A stretch of 64,000 nt of DNA from the NCBI RefSeq assembly GCF_000711725.1, contig NZ_JONP01000004.1:62001-126000 (forward strand), written 5' to 3'. Origin of the DNA: Roseomonas aerilata DSM 19363 (GTDB taxonomy: Bacteria; Pseudomonadota; Alphaproteobacteria; Acetobacterales; Acetobacteraceae). Position 1 is the first letter of the stretch. The number at the start of each line of letters is the position of its first letter. Below the pieces are notes generated by a model that saw only the letters and a program-made list of their open reading frames with translations, did not search any database and was not told the DNA's origin. Made by a program: the position numbers and the translations under genes. This document shows, in pieces, positions 48,024 to 59,882 of the stretch.

Positions 48024-48515
48024 CTAGCCCTCGCTGGCTTTCGGGGCAGGGTTGGGGCGCGCCGTCAGCCCCGCGCTCGGCCTCTCGCGGCCGTAGAGCG
48101 CCATCGCCCGCCGCTCGAAGGCGCGGACCATCAGACGCACGGCCTCGTTGAAGACCGTGCCGATCACCGCCTGCAGCAGGCGCGACTTGAACTCGAAATC
48201 AACGAAGAACTGCACCTCGCAGCCGCCCTCCACCGGTGCGAAGTGCCAGTGGTTGTTAAGGTAGCGGAAGGGGCCGGTGAGGTATTCCACGTGCACGTGC
48301 CCCGGCCGCTCCAGTCCCACGCGGCTGCGGAAGGTCTCGCGGAACATCTTGAAGCCGATCGTCAGGTCCGCGATCAGCTCCCCCTCCTCCCGCGAGATCA
48401 CGCGGGCGCCGACGCACCAGGGCAGGAACTCCGGGTAGCGGCGCACATCCGCTACCAGGTCGAACATCTGCTCGGGGGAGTAGGGGAGGCGCTTGCGCTC
48501 CGCGTGGGTGGGCAT
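48024..48515 (-). CDS. RatA/Coq10-family START-domain protein
   Basis: The 163-residue protein has the polyketide-cyclase/START pattern of the Coq10/RatA group: LPYSPEQMFDLVADVRRYPEFLPWCVGARV, HFAPVEGGCEVQFFVDFEFKSRLL and FEKxxxAFERRA in the form VRAFERRAMALYG. Coq10 homologues bind ubiquinone. E. coli RatA was described as a ribosome-association toxin. With no RatB partner here and lipA directly upstream (one-base TGATG overlap), a quinone-binding or chaperone role is more likely (inference). The lipA-ratA pairing is common in Alphaproteobacteria. Confidence 0.88.
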   Translation of the reverse strand: MPTHAERKRLPYSPEQMFDLVADVRRYPEFLPWCVGARVISREEGELIADLTIGFKMFRETFRSRVGLERPGHVHVEYLTGPFRYLNNHWHFAPVEGGCEVQFFVDFEFKSRLLQAVIGTVFNEAVRLMVRAFERRAMALYGRERPSAGLTARPNPAPKASEG

Positions 48516-49600
48516 CAGGCCGCGTTCACGGAACGGCCGAGAGCGGCGTCGCGGGAGGCGCGGAGCGCAGCGTCGCGCGCAGCGCGCAGATCCGCAAAGT
48601 CGCGGTCGGCATGGTAGGAGGAACGAGTGAGCGGCGTTGCCGAAACCAGCAGGAAGCCCTTCGCACGAGCCATGCGGGCGTAATCCTCGAATTCCGAGGG
48701 TTCCACGAAGCGGTCCACCGCCGCGTGCTTCACGGTCGGCTGCAGGTACTGCCCGATGGTCAGGAAGTCGATCTCGGCGGAGCGCATGTCGTCCATCACC
48801 TGCAGCACCTCGGAACGGGATTCGCCCAGGCCCACCATGACGCCCGACTTGGTGAAGATGCCGGGATCCAGCCGCTTCACCTCATCGAGCAGGCGGAGGG
48901 AATGGAAGTAACGCGCGCCGGGCCGGATGGTCGGGTAAAGGCGCGGAACGGTCTCAAGGTTGTGGTTGAACACGTCCGGCCGGGCCTCGACCACCACCTC
49001 CAGCGCGCCGTCCTTGCGGAGGAAGTCGGGGGTGAGGATCTCGACCGTGGTCTCCGGCGCCGCCGCCCGGATGGCGGCGATCGTGCGGGCGAAGTGCAGC
49101 GCGCCGCCATCCTTCAGGTCGTCCCTGTCCACGGAGGTGATGACCACGTGGCGCAGCCCGAGGGCCGCCACCGCATCCCCCACCCGGCGCGGCTCGTCCT
49201 CGTCCAGCGCGTGGGGCATGCCGGTGGTGATGTTGCAGAAGGAGCAAGCGCGGGTGCAGATCCCACCCATGATCATCATGGTTGCGTGGCGCTGCGACCA
49301 GCACTCCCCGATATTCGGGCAGGCCGCCTCCTCGCAGACGGTGACGAGCTTGTTCTCCCGCATGAGGTTGCGGGTCTCGTGATAAACCGGGTGGGTCGGC
49401 GCCTTCACCCGGATCCAGTCCGGCTTGCGCTTGATCGGGTTGTCCGGCCGGTTCGCCTTCTCGGGGTGGCGCAACGCGGCCGGGGCCGCGCTCGGCACGA
49501 TGCGCGCGATCGCGGGCGCCTCCGGAGCGGCCAGGACGGCCGGGGCCTCGGCGGCGGTGGCGCCACCGGCGCGGTGATCCACCAGGATACGGGTGGCCAT
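48515..49600 (-). CDS. lipA: Lipoyl synthase
   Basis: The 361-residue radical-SAM enzyme inserts sulfur into octanoyl groups on lipoyl domains. The auxiliary cluster ligands are Cys89, Cys94 and Cys100 in [12 protein letters not shown]. The radical-SAM ligands are Cys115, Cys119 and Cys122 in CTRACSFC. The first 45 residues are an Ala/Pro-rich extension not needed for the fold, so a shorter product from a later start is possible. It sits just downstream of lpdA and the pdh genes, whose E2 and E1-beta carry the lipoyl Lys it modifies. Confidence 0.95.
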   Translation of the reverse strand: MATRILVDHRAGGATAAEAPAVLAAPEAPAIARIVPSAAPAALRHPEKANRPDNPIKRKPDWIRVKAPTHPVYHETRNLMRENKLVTVCEEAACPNIGECWSQRHATMMIMGGICTRACSFCNITTGMPHALDEDEPRRVGDAVAALGLRHVVITSVDRDDLKDGGALHFARTIAAIRAAAPETTVEILTPDFLRKDGALEVVVEARPDVFNHNLETVPRLYPTIRPGARYFHSLRLLDEVKRLDPGIFTKSGVMVGLGESRSEVLQVMDDMRSAEIDFLTIGQYLQPTVKHAAVDRFVEPSEFEDYARMARAKGFLLVSATPLTRSSYHADRDFADLRAARDAALRASRDAALGRSVNAA

Positions 49601-49671
49601 GGGGTGTCATCCTAGGCCCCGCCCCCGGGTTCCGGGCGCGGGGCGATGGGGTTGGAGGCGGGTTCCGGCCG

Positions 49672-51066
49672 CTAGATGTGGATCACCCGCCCATAGGCAT
49701 CAAGCACGGCCTCGTGCATGGCCTCGCTGACGGTCGGGTGGGGGAAGACGGTGTGCATCAGCTCCGCCTCGGTCGATTCCAGGGTGCGGGCGATGCCGTA
49801 GCCCTGGATCAGCTCCGTCACCTCCGGCCCGACCATGTGGGCGCCCAGCAGCTCGCCGGTCTTGGCATCGAAGACCGTCTTCACCAGCCCCTCGGGCTCG
49901 CCGAGCGCGATGGCCTTGCCGTTGCCGATGAAGGGGAAGCGCCCGACCCGCACCTCGTGCCCGGCCTCCTTCGCCCGCGCCTCGGTCATGCCGACGCTGG
50001 CCACCTGCGGGCGGCAATAGGTGCAGCCCGGGATGTTGCCGACGTCCATGGCGTGCGGGTGGAGCCCCGCGATTCCCTCCACGCAGATGATCGCCTCGTG
50101 CGAGGCCTTGTGGGCCAGCCAGGGCGGGCCCGCCACGTCGCCGATGGCGTAGAGGCCGGGCTCGCCGGTGCGGCAGAGCTCGTCGATGACGATGTGGGAG
50201 CGCTCGACCTTCGCCTTGGTGTTCTCGAGGCCAAGATCCTCGACATTGCCGACGATTCCCACGGCCGAGATCAGCCGGTCCGCCGTGATCTCCTGCACCT
50301 TGCCGCCGACCTCGACACTGACGGTCACGGAATCGGCCGACTTGGTGACCTTCCCGACCTTGGCGCCGGTCAGGACGTTCATCTTCTGCTTCGTGAAGGC
50401 CTTGTGGACGAAGGCGCTGATCTCTGCGTCCTCCACCGGCAGGATGCGGTCCAGCGCTTCGATGAGCGTCACCTGCGCGCCCATGTTGAGGAAGAAGCTC
50501 GCGAACTCGCTGCCGATGGCGCCCGAGCCGACGACGATGAGGGACTTCGGCATCATGTCCGGCACGAGCGCCTCGCGGTAGGACCAGATGAGCTTCCCGT
50601 CCGGCTCCAGCCCCGGCAGAACGCGCGCGCGGGCGCCGGTCGCGAGGATGATGTTCTTCGCGGCCAGTTCCGCAACCGGCTTGCCGTCCTTGGTCACGGA
50701 GAGTTTGCCGGGGCCGGCGAGCTTCGCGGTGCCGTCATAGACGGTCACCTTGTTCTTCTTCATCAGCCCCTTCACGCCCGACGAGAGCTGCCCCGACACG
50801 GCACGGGAGCGCTTCACGACCTTCTGGAAGTCGTAGCGGATGTTGTCCGCCGAGAAGCCATAGGCATCCAGCGTGTGCAGGAGGTGGTTGATCTCGCTCG
50901 CGCGCAGCAGCGCCTTGGTCGGGATGCAGCCCCAGTTGAGGCAGATGCCCCCGAGATTCTCGCGCTCGACGACCGCCACCTTCATCTTCAGCTGAGAGGC
51001 GCGGATCGCCGCGACGTAGCCGCCAGGCCCGCCGCCCACCACAACCAGATCGAATTCGTCCGCCAT
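49672..51066 (-). CDS. lpdA: Dihydrolipoyl dehydrogenase (E3)
   Basis: The 464-residue flavoprotein reoxidises dihydrolipoyl groups using NAD+. The FAD motif VVVGGGPGGYVAA is at 8-20, the redox disulfide Cys42/Cys47 in GICLNWGCIPTK, the NAD-binding motif VVGSGAIGSEFASFF near 180, and the C-terminal HPHPTVSEAMHE supplies the His-Glu pair of the other subunit. Compared with the usual alphaproteobacterial order, two unrelated genes separate it from pdhC. Confidence 0.96.
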   Translation of the reverse strand: MADEFDLVVVGGGPGGYVAAIRASQLKMKVAVVERENLGGICLNWGCIPTKALLRASEINHLLHTLDAYGFSADNIRYDFQKVVKRSRAVSGQLSSGVKGLMKKNKVTVYDGTAKLAGPGKLSVTKDGKPVAELAAKNIILATGARARVLPGLEPDGKLIWSYREALVPDMMPKSLIVVGSGAIGSEFASFFLNMGAQVTLIEALDRILPVEDAEISAFVHKAFTKQKMNVLTGAKVGKVTKSADSVTVSVEVGGKVQEITADRLISAVGIVGNVEDLGLENTKAKVERSHIVIDELCRTGEPGLYAIGDVAGPPWLAHKASHEAIICVEGIAGLHPHAMDVGNIPGCTYCRPQVASVGMTEARAKEAGHEVRVGRFPFIGNGKAIALGEPEGLVKTVFDAKTGELLGAHMVGPEVTELIQGYGIARTLESTEAELMHTVFPHPTVSEAMHEAVLDAYGRVIHI

Positions 51067-51095
51067 CGCGACGCTCCTTCCCTATCCCGCCAGTA

Positions 51096-51575
51096 CTAAC
51101 TCGCCAGCCGCGCGAGAGCGTCGCCGCTCACCCGCCGCCCACGCCATTCATCGAGCGCCTCGGCGCCCAGCCCCTCGTAGAACTTGATGGCGGGCTCGTT
51201 CCAATCCAACACCTGCCAATCGAGCCGGGCCCAGCCCCGCTCCACCGCGATCCGCGCGAGGTGTCGGAAGAAGGCGCGGCCGATGCCGAGGCCCCGGTGC
51301 GGGGGCTCGACAAAGATATCCTCGAGGTGGATGCCCGGCTTGCCCGTGAAGGTGCTGACGTTGTTGTACCACAGCGCACCGCCGACCACCCGCCCGCCCA
51401 CTTCCGCCAGCACCGCGTGCAGCAGCGGCGCGGGGCCGAAGAGAAGCGCGCGGAAATCCTCCTCCGTCGCGACGGCGCGGTGGGAGAGCCGCTCGTACTC
51501 CGCGAGGGCGCGCACGAGGCGCAGCACCGCCGGCAGATCGTCCGGCGCGGCGTCGCGGAGGAGGAAGCCTTCCAT
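51096..51575 (-). CDS. GNAT-family N-acetyltransferase
   Basis: The 159-residue protein has the GNAT fold: LRDAAPDDLPAVLRLVRALAEYE, GALWYNNVSTFTGKPGIHLEDIFVEP, the acetyl-CoA pyrophosphate loop HRGLGIGRAF (Q/RxxGxG/A) and WQVLDWNEPAIKFYEGLGA. This arrangement is that of the diamine (SSAT-like) acetyltransferase subgroup. Substrate specificity cannot be told. It follows the membrane glycosyltransferase-like gene by nine bases and lies inside the pdh-lpd run. Confidence 0.88.
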   Translation of the reverse strand: MEGFLLRDAAPDDLPAVLRLVRALAEYERLSHRAVATEEDFRALLFGPAPLLHAVLAEVGGRVVGGALWYNNVSTFTGKPGIHLEDIFVEPPHRGLGIGRAFFRHLARIAVERGWARLDWQVLDWNEPAIKFYEGLGAEALDEWRGRRVSGDALARLAS

Positions 51576-51584
51576 CCCGCCCCC

Positions 51585-52988
51585 TCAGGCCAGCGTGCCG
51601 CGCAGCGCCGGCCAGCGCCGGGCGGCGAGGGAGAGGATGGCCCAGGCAGCGGCAACCGAGAGGCCGAGGATCAGCGCAAGGTTGTAGCGCTCCTGGTTCA
51701 CCGAGGCCCCGGCATGAACGACCAGCATGATCCAGGCCGGCGCTGCATAGAGCGCCCAAAGCCGCAGCCGCCCCGCCCGGTGCGCCGCGACAAGCCCAAG
51801 CGGCAGCAACAGGATCACGACGATCCCCACGTTCCGCCCGACCCAAAGCCCCCTCCAGGCAAGCGAGAGAGTGGAGGCCACATAGGCGACGGGACGGCCG
51901 ATCACCTCATCCCGCAGCAGCCCCGGCACGAGGTCGTCGATCCGTCCGGGCGCCGCCAGCGCGGCGTGGCGGCGGTGCTGGCCGATATCGTAGAGGCTGT
52001 CCGGCAGGTTCCAGTCGAGCCGCCGCACCGTCTCGTGGCCGAAGAGACGCTCCGCCAATCCATCGCCGAAATCGGGCAGCCAGTAGAGGAAGGAGGCGCC
52101 GAATTCCCTGGGCGTCATCTCGTTATAGGCCATGCGCTCTATCAGTACGGCCGGGCCGTATCCGGCGGTGAGCGCGAAACGGCCGAGCACCGCCTCGTTC
52201 CGCAATGCCCAGGGCAGCGTGACGGCCGCGACGCCGAGGGCGAAGAGCGCCGTCGCGGCGATCCGCCGCCCGGACGGGACCGGCCGCATCGCCGCGTAAA
52301 GCAGCGCCGGCAGCGCGACCGGAAGCAGCACGACATGGCTCGGCCGCGTCAGCAACAGCAGGCCGAAGAACAGCCCGCCCAGCAGCGCCACCCCGCGCCT
52401 GCCGTCCAGCAGCGCCCGCATGAAGGTGTAAGCCGCACCGGAGAAGAGGAAGAGCGCCAGGCTCTCGGTCATCGCGAGGCTGAAGAGGCGCGCATAGGCG
52501 AGGCAGAGAACCAGCCCGATCCCGGTGGCCAGCCCCGCGACCGCGAGGCTCCCGCTCACCCGCCGGGCCGCCGCCAGCAGGAAGGCCAGCGCCCCCGCGA
52601 CGAGCGCCATGTGCAGCGGCCGCACCAGTCCGCGATAGGCCGGGCAGCGCGCCGCGACATCGGCCGAGGGCGTGTGCCGCACCATGCAGCCCGCCGCTTC
52701 TCGCAGGCTTGGTTCGACAGACATCACGCCCGCCAGCAGCAGCGGATAGGCCGGGCCGAGGAACATGCCCGGCGGTGGCGCCTCCACCGCGCTGTCCACG
52801 CGGTCGAAGAAGCCGTCCGAGAAGGTGCCCCAGCGCAGCAGGTCCCAGGCGGTGGTCGCGTAGAAGGACTGGTCGCCATAGGAGAGGTCACGCGGCGGCG
52901 CCCGCAGACCCGCCACGAGCAGCGCGGCGAAGCAGAGGGCGAAGGCCAGCACCACCGGCCTCCCCCCCTGCCCCCAGCGGGCGAGCAT
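51585..52988 (-). CDS. Polytopic membrane protein, GT-C/ArnT-like glycosyltransferase candidate
   Basis: The 467-residue protein has about ten to twelve hydrophobic helices. The first periplasmic loop contains SYGDQSFYATTAWDLLRWG, reminiscent of the acidic loop of GT39/PMT and ArnT transferases that use polyprenyl-phosphate sugars. The middle loops hold YNEMTPREFGASF and VNQERYNLAL. I do not recognise a specific family. The ATG at 52988 has GGAG eight bases upstream. A GTG two codons earlier is the alternative. It is set between pdhC and the acetyltransferase on the same strand. An envelope sugar-transfer role is inference. Confidence 0.7.
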   Translation of the reverse strand: MLARWGQGGRPVVLAFALCFAALLVAGLRAPPRDLSYGDQSFYATTAWDLLRWGTFSDGFFDRVDSAVEAPPPGMFLGPAYPLLLAGVMSVEPSLREAAGCMVRHTPSADVAARCPAYRGLVRPLHMALVAGALAFLLAAARRVSGSLAVAGLATGIGLVLCLAYARLFSLAMTESLALFLFSGAAYTFMRALLDGRRGVALLGGLFFGLLLLTRPSHVVLLPVALPALLYAAMRPVPSGRRIAATALFALGVAAVTLPWALRNEAVLGRFALTAGYGPAVLIERMAYNEMTPREFGASFLYWLPDFGDGLAERLFGHETVRRLDWNLPDSLYDIGQHRRHAALAAPGRIDDLVPGLLRDEVIGRPVAYVASTLSLAWRGLWVGRNVGIVVILLLPLGLVAAHRAGRLRLWALYAAPAWIMLVVHAGASVNQERYNLALILGLSVAAAWAILSLAARRWPALRGTLA

Positions 52989-53019
52989 CGTCACCTCTCC
53001 GCGCCGGCCGCCGGATGCA

Positions 53020-54396
53020 TCAGAGCATCAGGCTCAGCGGATCCTCGACGATCGACTTGAAGGTCGCGACCCATTCCGCCGCCAGCGCACCATCGATGGC
53101 GCGATGGTCGACCGAGAGCGTGACCGTCATGACGGTCGCGACCGCCAGCTGCCCGTCCTTCACCACCGGCCGCTTCTCGCCGGCGGAAACCGCGAGGATG
53201 CCGGCCTGCGGCGGGTTGATGATGGCCGAGAACTCCTTCACCCCGAACATGCCCATGTTCGAGATGGAGAAGCCGCCGCCCTGGAACTCCTCGGGCTTCA
53301 GCTTCCCGGCCTTCGCGCGGGCGGCGAGGTCCTTCATCTCGTTGGAGATGGTGGCCAGGCCCTTCTGGTCGGCCTTGCGGATGATCGGCGTGATCAGCCC
53401 GTCGGGGATCGACACGGCGATGCTGATGTCCACGTCGTCGTAGATCACCATCGCGTTGTCGGTCCAGGTCGCGTTCGTCTGCGGCAGCTTGCGCAGCGTC
53501 GCGGCCGTCGCCTTGATGACGAGGTCGTTCACCGAGAGCTTGTAGGCCCCCGGCCCCTCCTTCGGGGAACGCGCGTTGAGGTCGGCGCGCAGCTTCATCA
53601 GCGCGTCCAGTTCCACGTCGATCGAGACGTAGAAGTGCGGGATGGTCTGCTTCGCCTCCGTCAGGCGGCGGGCGATGACCTTGCGCATCGAGGAGTGCGG
53701 CACCGCCTTGTGCGGGGCGGTGATGACCGGCGCGGGCGCGGCCGGCTTCGGCGCCGCGGCAGGCGCCGGCGCGGGCGCGGCGGCGGCAGCCTGCGGCGCG
53801 GGCGCGGCGACCGGCTTCGGTGCAGCCTGGGCTGCCTCCACATCCGCCTTCACGATCCGCCCGCCTGGGCCGGAACCCTTGATCGAGCCGAGATCGAGCC
53901 CCGCCTGCCCTGCCATGCGGCGCGCGAGCGGCGAGGCGAAGATGCGCCCGGCCTGCCCGTTCGCCACCGGCGCGGGCACCGGTGCCGGTCCCTGCGGCTT
54001 CGGCGCATCCGGCACCACCGGCTGCTCCGCCGCGCCCGCAACCTTGCCGCCCGAGGCCTGCACGGCCTCCAGCGCCGGGCTGCCAGAGGGCGAGGGCGCG
54101 GATTCCGTGGCCTTGGCGGGCGCCGCGGCCGGCGCGCCGGACGGAACCGCCTCGCCCTCCTCCACCATCACGCCGATGGGCTGGTTGACCTGCACGCCCT
54201 CGGTGCCGTCGGGCACGAGGATCTTGCCGAGGATGCCCTCATCCACGGCCTCGAATTCCATCGTGGCCTTGTCGGTCTCGATCTCGCAGATCACGTCGCC
54301 CGACTTGACCTGCTCGCCCTCCTTCTTGAGCCAGCGGGCGAGCGTCCCCTCCGTCATCGTCGGGGAAAGCGCGGGCATCAGGATGTTGGTCGCCAT
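53020..54396 (-). CDS. pdhC: Pyruvate dehydrogenase E2, dihydrolipoamide acetyltransferase
   Basis: The 458-residue protein has one N-terminal lipoyl domain with lipoyl Lys43 in [13 protein letters not shown], an Ala/Pro-rich swinging linker, the peripheral subunit-binding domain (RIFASPLARRMAGQAGLDLGSIKG, about 155-190), a second Ala/Pro linker and the catalytic core ending with SVDHRAIDGALAAEW, whose His-Asp motif DHRxxDG is essential. It transfers acetyl groups to CoA at the core of the complex. It is third in the pdhA-pdhB-pdhC operon. Confidence 0.96.
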   Translation of the reverse strand: MATNILMPALSPTMTEGTLARWLKKEGEQVKSGDVICEIETDKATMEFEAVDEGILGKILVPDGTEGVQVNQPIGVMVEEGEAVPSGAPAAAPAKATESAPSPSGSPALEAVQASGGKVAGAAEQPVVPDAPKPQGPAPVPAPVANGQAGRIFASPLARRMAGQAGLDLGSIKGSGPGGRIVKADVEAAQAAPKPVAAPAPQAAAAAPAPAPAAAPKPAAPAPVITAPHKAVPHSSMRKVIARRLTEAKQTIPHFYVSIDVELDALMKLRADLNARSPKEGPGAYKLSVNDLVIKATAATLRKLPQTNATWTDNAMVIYDDVDISIAVSIPDGLITPIIRKADQKGLATISNEMKDLAARAKAGKLKPEEFQGGGFSISNMGMFGVKEFSAIINPPQAGILAVSAGEKRPVVKDGQLAVATVMTVTLSVDHRAIDGALAAEWVATFKSIVEDPLSLML

Positions 54397-54412
54397 GGTG
54401 CGCGCGCCCCTC

Positions 54413-55870
<1,458 letters not shown>

Positions 55871-55871
55871 C

Positions 55872-56918
55872 TCAGCGGGTCTCCACCAGAACATCGGTCC
55901 AGAGCTCGGATTCGTCCGGCTCGGGGCTGGACTGGGCGAATTCGGCGGCGTCCGCCACGATCGCCTTCACCTCGTCATCCACCGCCTTCAACTCGGCCTC
56001 GCCCCGGCCGGACTCCAGCAGCAGCTTGCGCACATGCTCGATGCAGTCGCTCTGCTCGCGCATCTTCTGCACCTCCTCGCGCGTGCGGTACTTCGCGGGG
56101 TCGGACATGGAGTGGCCGCGGTAGCGGTAGGTGAGCATCTCCAGCAGGTAGGGGCCCTTGCCCTCGCGGCAGTGGGCAACGGCGCGCTCGCCGGCGGCCT
56201 TCACCGCCATCACGTCCATGCCGTCCACCTGCTCGCCCGGGATGCCCCAGGGCGCGCCGTTCTTCGACAGGTCCTTCGAGGCGGAGGCGCGCTCCACGCT
56301 CGTGCCCATGCCGTAGCGGTTGTTCTCGATGACGAAGACGCAGGGCAGCTTCAGCAGGGCGGCGAGGTTGAAGCTCTCATAGACCTGGCCCTGGTTGGAG
56401 GCGCCCTCGCCGAAATAGGCGAGGCTCACCTGGCCGTTCTCGCGATACCAGTTGGCGAAGGCCAAGCCGGTGCCGAGCGCCACCTGGGCGCCGACGATCC
56501 CGTGGCCGCCGTAGAAGCCCTTCTCGCGGGAGAACATGTGCATGCTCCCGCCCTTGCCCTTGGAATAGCCGCCGATGCGCCCGGTCAGCTCGGCCATCAC
56601 GCCGCGGGCTTCCATGCCGGTCGCCAGCATGTGCCCGTGGTCGCGGTAGGAGGTGATGACCTGATCGCCCTCCTGCAGGGTCATCTGCATGCCGACCACC
56701 ACGGCCTCCTGGCCGATGTAGAGGTGGCAGAAGCCGCCGATCAGACCCATGCCGTAGAGCTGGCCCGCCCTCTCCTCGAAGCGGCGGATAAGCAGCATGT
56801 CGCGGTAGGCGCGGGACAACAGGTCCTGGTTGTGCCCTGCGGAGGGGGCTGTGGAGGGAACCGCCTCCTTCCCGTTCGCGCCGCCGCGCTTTGTCGCGCT
56901 TTCCGTCCCGTTAGCCAT
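55872..56918 (-). CDS. pdhA: Pyruvate dehydrogenase E1 alpha subunit
   Basis: The 348-residue subunit binds thiamine diphosphate with PdhB. The ATG at 56918 has AGGAG six bases upstream and was chosen over a TTG at 56936. The thiamine motif is [18 protein letters not shown] with [11 protein letters not shown], having GEG instead of the usual GDG at the magnesium-binding position, a change also seen in branched-chain E1 subunits. [12 protein letters not shown] is the conserved phosphorylation-loop region of E1-alpha. The first 30 residues are a low-complexity extension. It is first in the pdh operon, downstream of a dyad and promoter described separately. Confidence 0.95.
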   Translation of the reverse strand: MANGTESATKRGGANGKEAVPSTAPSAGHNQDLLSRAYRDMLLIRRFEERAGQLYGMGLIGGFCHLYIGQEAVVVGMQMTLQEGDQVITSYRDHGHMLATGMEARGVMAELTGRIGGYSKGKGGSMHMFSREKGFYGGHGIVGAQVALGTGLAFANWYRENGQVSLAYFGEGASNQGQVYESFNLAALLKLPCVFVIENNRYGMGTSVERASASKDLSKNGAPWGIPGEQVDGMDVMAVKAAGERAVAHCREGKGPYLLEMLTYRYRGHSMSDPAKYRTREEVQKMREQSDCIEHVRKLLLESGRGEAELKAVDDEVKAIVADAAEFAQSSPEPDESELWTDVLVETR

Positions 56919-56964
56919 GGGCTGCTCCTGGTTCAAGCCGCCCGAGACGCGGCCTCCTAGGGGC

Positions 56965-56993
56965 AGATACGGTGGACAATGCCGATCAGCAAG
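56965..56993 (-). promoter_or_regulatory. Promoter of pdhABC
   Basis: CTTGCT (56993-56988) and GTATCT (56970-56965) are spaced by exactly 17 bases on the minus strand, near the alphaproteobacterial CTTGAC-N17-CTATAT form. The same CTTGCT -35 recurs before eno. A TATAAC-like hexamer lies just upstream (56994-56999) as a competing -10, but it lacks a good -35. Confidence 0.45.
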
Positions 56994-57027
56994 TTATAGG
57001 ACTCGGCTAAGCCATTGATGTTGCACC

Positions 57028-57060
57028 GCGTCATGACGATTCATGCAGGGGTCATGACGC
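57028..57060. promoter_or_regulatory. Phased TCATG dyad upstream of pdhA
   Basis: The 10-bp arms GCGTCATGAC (57028-57037) and GTCATGACGC (57051-57060) are perfect inverted repeats across 13 bases. Each arm contains the palindrome TCATGA, and a third TCATG lies in the spacer at 57041. The three TCATG copies begin at 57031, 57041 and 57052, close to one helical turn apart. The site is about 35-67 bases upstream of the -35 of the predicted pdhA promoter, a typical activator position. No regulator gene is adjacent. Confidence 0.55.
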
Positions 57061-57144
57061 ATTTGCGAGGTTTAGGAAGGCATAAACGCCCTTCCGGCCG
57101 GGCAGGACCCTAAGCGCGGGGCCCGCCGCCTGTGCTCACCAGGA

Positions 57145-57474
57145 TCAGAAAAGGCGTCGGTTCGGCGCGTAGGGAACGACGATCTCGTCCCGCGCGACGA
57201 CGTTCAGCAGGGCGCGGGCGCGCTCCTCCAGCATGTCGCGATCGAGGTGCTCGGCGCGCAGGCCGGCCACCTTCCTCTCCATGGCGTCACGCTCCGCCTC
57301 CGCATCGGCCAGCACGAGGCGGGCCTGCGCGATCTCGGCGTTGCGGGCATCTCGCGCGATCAGGCCGCGCGTGCCGTTCATCGCGTGGTGGGCAAAGTAG
57401 CCGCACAGCGCGAAGAAAATCCCTGGAAGCACCAGGGCTTGCGCCCGGCGCTTCACACCGCTGAAGAAAGCCAA
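57145..57474 (-). CDS. ftsB: Septum formation initiator (FtsB/DivIC family)
   Basis: From a TTG at 57474, five bases after GGAGG, the protein has 109 residues: one membrane helix (about 14-30, VLPGIFFALCGYFAHHA) followed by a heptad-rich coiled coil (about 40-85, IAQARLVLADAEAERDAMERKVAGLRAE) and RARALLNVVARDEIVV. This is the FtsB/DivIC layout, a bitopic division protein acting with FtsL and FtsQ. A longer frame to an ATG at 57555 and a GTG at 57456 are alternatives. The position between eno and pdhA is conserved in Alphaproteobacteria. Confidence 0.87.
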   Translation of the reverse strand: MAFFSGVKRRAQALVLPGIFFALCGYFAHHAMNGTRGLIARDARNAEIAQARLVLADAEAERDAMERKVAGLRAEHLDRDMLEERARALLNVVARDEIVVPYAPNRRLF

Positions 57475-57588
57475 CTGCCCCTCCCCCGAAGAGCTTAGGC
57501 TGATCGGAAGTGATCCCCTGACCGTGAGTAGACTGGCACTGGGGCTGCCGTGCAAGGCGTTTCACGGCAAAGCAGTGAAAACTCAGGC

Positions 57589-57629
57589 AAAAACATACGG
57601 GCGTGGCGCCGAAAGCGCGGTCCACGCCC
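57589..57629 (-). terminator. Intrinsic terminator of eno
   Basis: Downstream of the eno stop on the minus strand, an 8-bp perfect stem GGGCGTGG/CCACGCCC (57599-57606 and 57622-57629) with an inner CGC/GCG pair around CGAAA is followed within six bases by TTTTT (57593-57589). The form and place fit a Rho-independent terminator separating eno from ftsB. Confidence 0.6.
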
Positions 57630-57633
57630 GCGG

Positions 57634-59066
<1,433 letters not shown>

Positions 59067-59072
59067 TCAGGA

Positions 59073-59675
59073 TCAGGCCGCCAGCTTGGCCGCGATCCGC
59101 GCGACATGCGCTCCCTGGAAGCGGGCGCCGCCGAGATCGTCCTCCGTCGGCTTCGCGCTGCCGTCACCGCCCGCGATGGTGCTGGCGCCATAGGGGGTGC
59201 CGCCCTGCACCTTCGTGATGTCGGTCAGCGGCGCGTAGCTGTAGGGCAGGCCCACGATCACCATGCCGAAGTGATAGAGCACGTTGTTCGTGGCGAGGAT
59301 CGTGCTCTCCTGGCCGCCATGGGGGCTGGCGGTGGAGGTGAAGGAGGAACCCACCTTCCCCACCAGCGCGCCGGTGGCCCAGAGCCCGCCCGTCTGGTCG
59401 AGAAAGTTCTTCATCTGCGCGGCCATGTTCCCGTAGCGGGTCGGCGTGCCAATGATGATCGCGTCATAGCCCGGCAGTTCCGCGACCGTCGCGACGGGCG
59501 CCGCCTGGTCCACCTTGTAATGGGACTTCCGCGCCACCTCCTCGGGCACCAACTCCGGCACCCGACGGATATCGACGGTCGTGCCGGGCACGGAGCGGGC
59601 GCCCTCCGCGACCGCTTCCGCCAGCGCCTCGATGTGGCCGTAGCTGGAGTAGTAGAGGACCAGGACCTTCGCCAT
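59073..59675 (-). CDS. wrbA: NAD(P)H:quinone oxidoreductase, WrbA type
   Basis: The 200-residue flavodoxin-like protein starts [25 protein letters not shown], the FMN phosphate loop, and continues with [46 protein letters not shown] and [15 protein letters not shown], all typical of WrbA. It reduces quinones by two electrons and protects against oxidative stress. The ATG at 59675 was chosen over an upstream frame. It lies on the same strand as eno, upstream of it, and is divergent from the DUF421 pair across 207 bases in which nothing else is recognisable. Confidence 0.94.
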   Translation of the reverse strand: MAKVLVLYYSSYGHIEALAEAVAEGARSVPGTTVDIRRVPELVPEEVARKSHYKVDQAAPVATVAELPGYDAIIIGTPTRYGNMAAQMKNFLDQTGGLWATGALVGKVGSSFTSTASPHGGQESTILATNNVLYHFGMVIVGLPYSYAPLTDITKVQGGTPYGASTIAGGDGSAKPTEDDLGGARFQGAHVARIAAKLAA

Positions 59676-59882
59676 CCGATAGGCTTCCTTCCGAAACAGG
59701 ATTTGCACGGCGGCCGTGCCGCCCCCGGGGCAGCCCGGGACGCCGCGCCCGCGACGGCCGGGACTTAGGCAACTTCGTCCGGGCGTCAAAACCCGAAGGC
59801 CGGATAACCATCATTCACGGACAGGTATGACAATCCCGTCATCCCGCTCCGCCGGTCATGCCGCGCCCGCGTTCGGCCCCTC

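Noticed and set aside
48024-48515. RatA as part of a toxin-antitoxin system
   Set aside because: No RatB-like partner is adjacent and the gene is joined to lipA. A Coq10/START-type housekeeping role is more likely.
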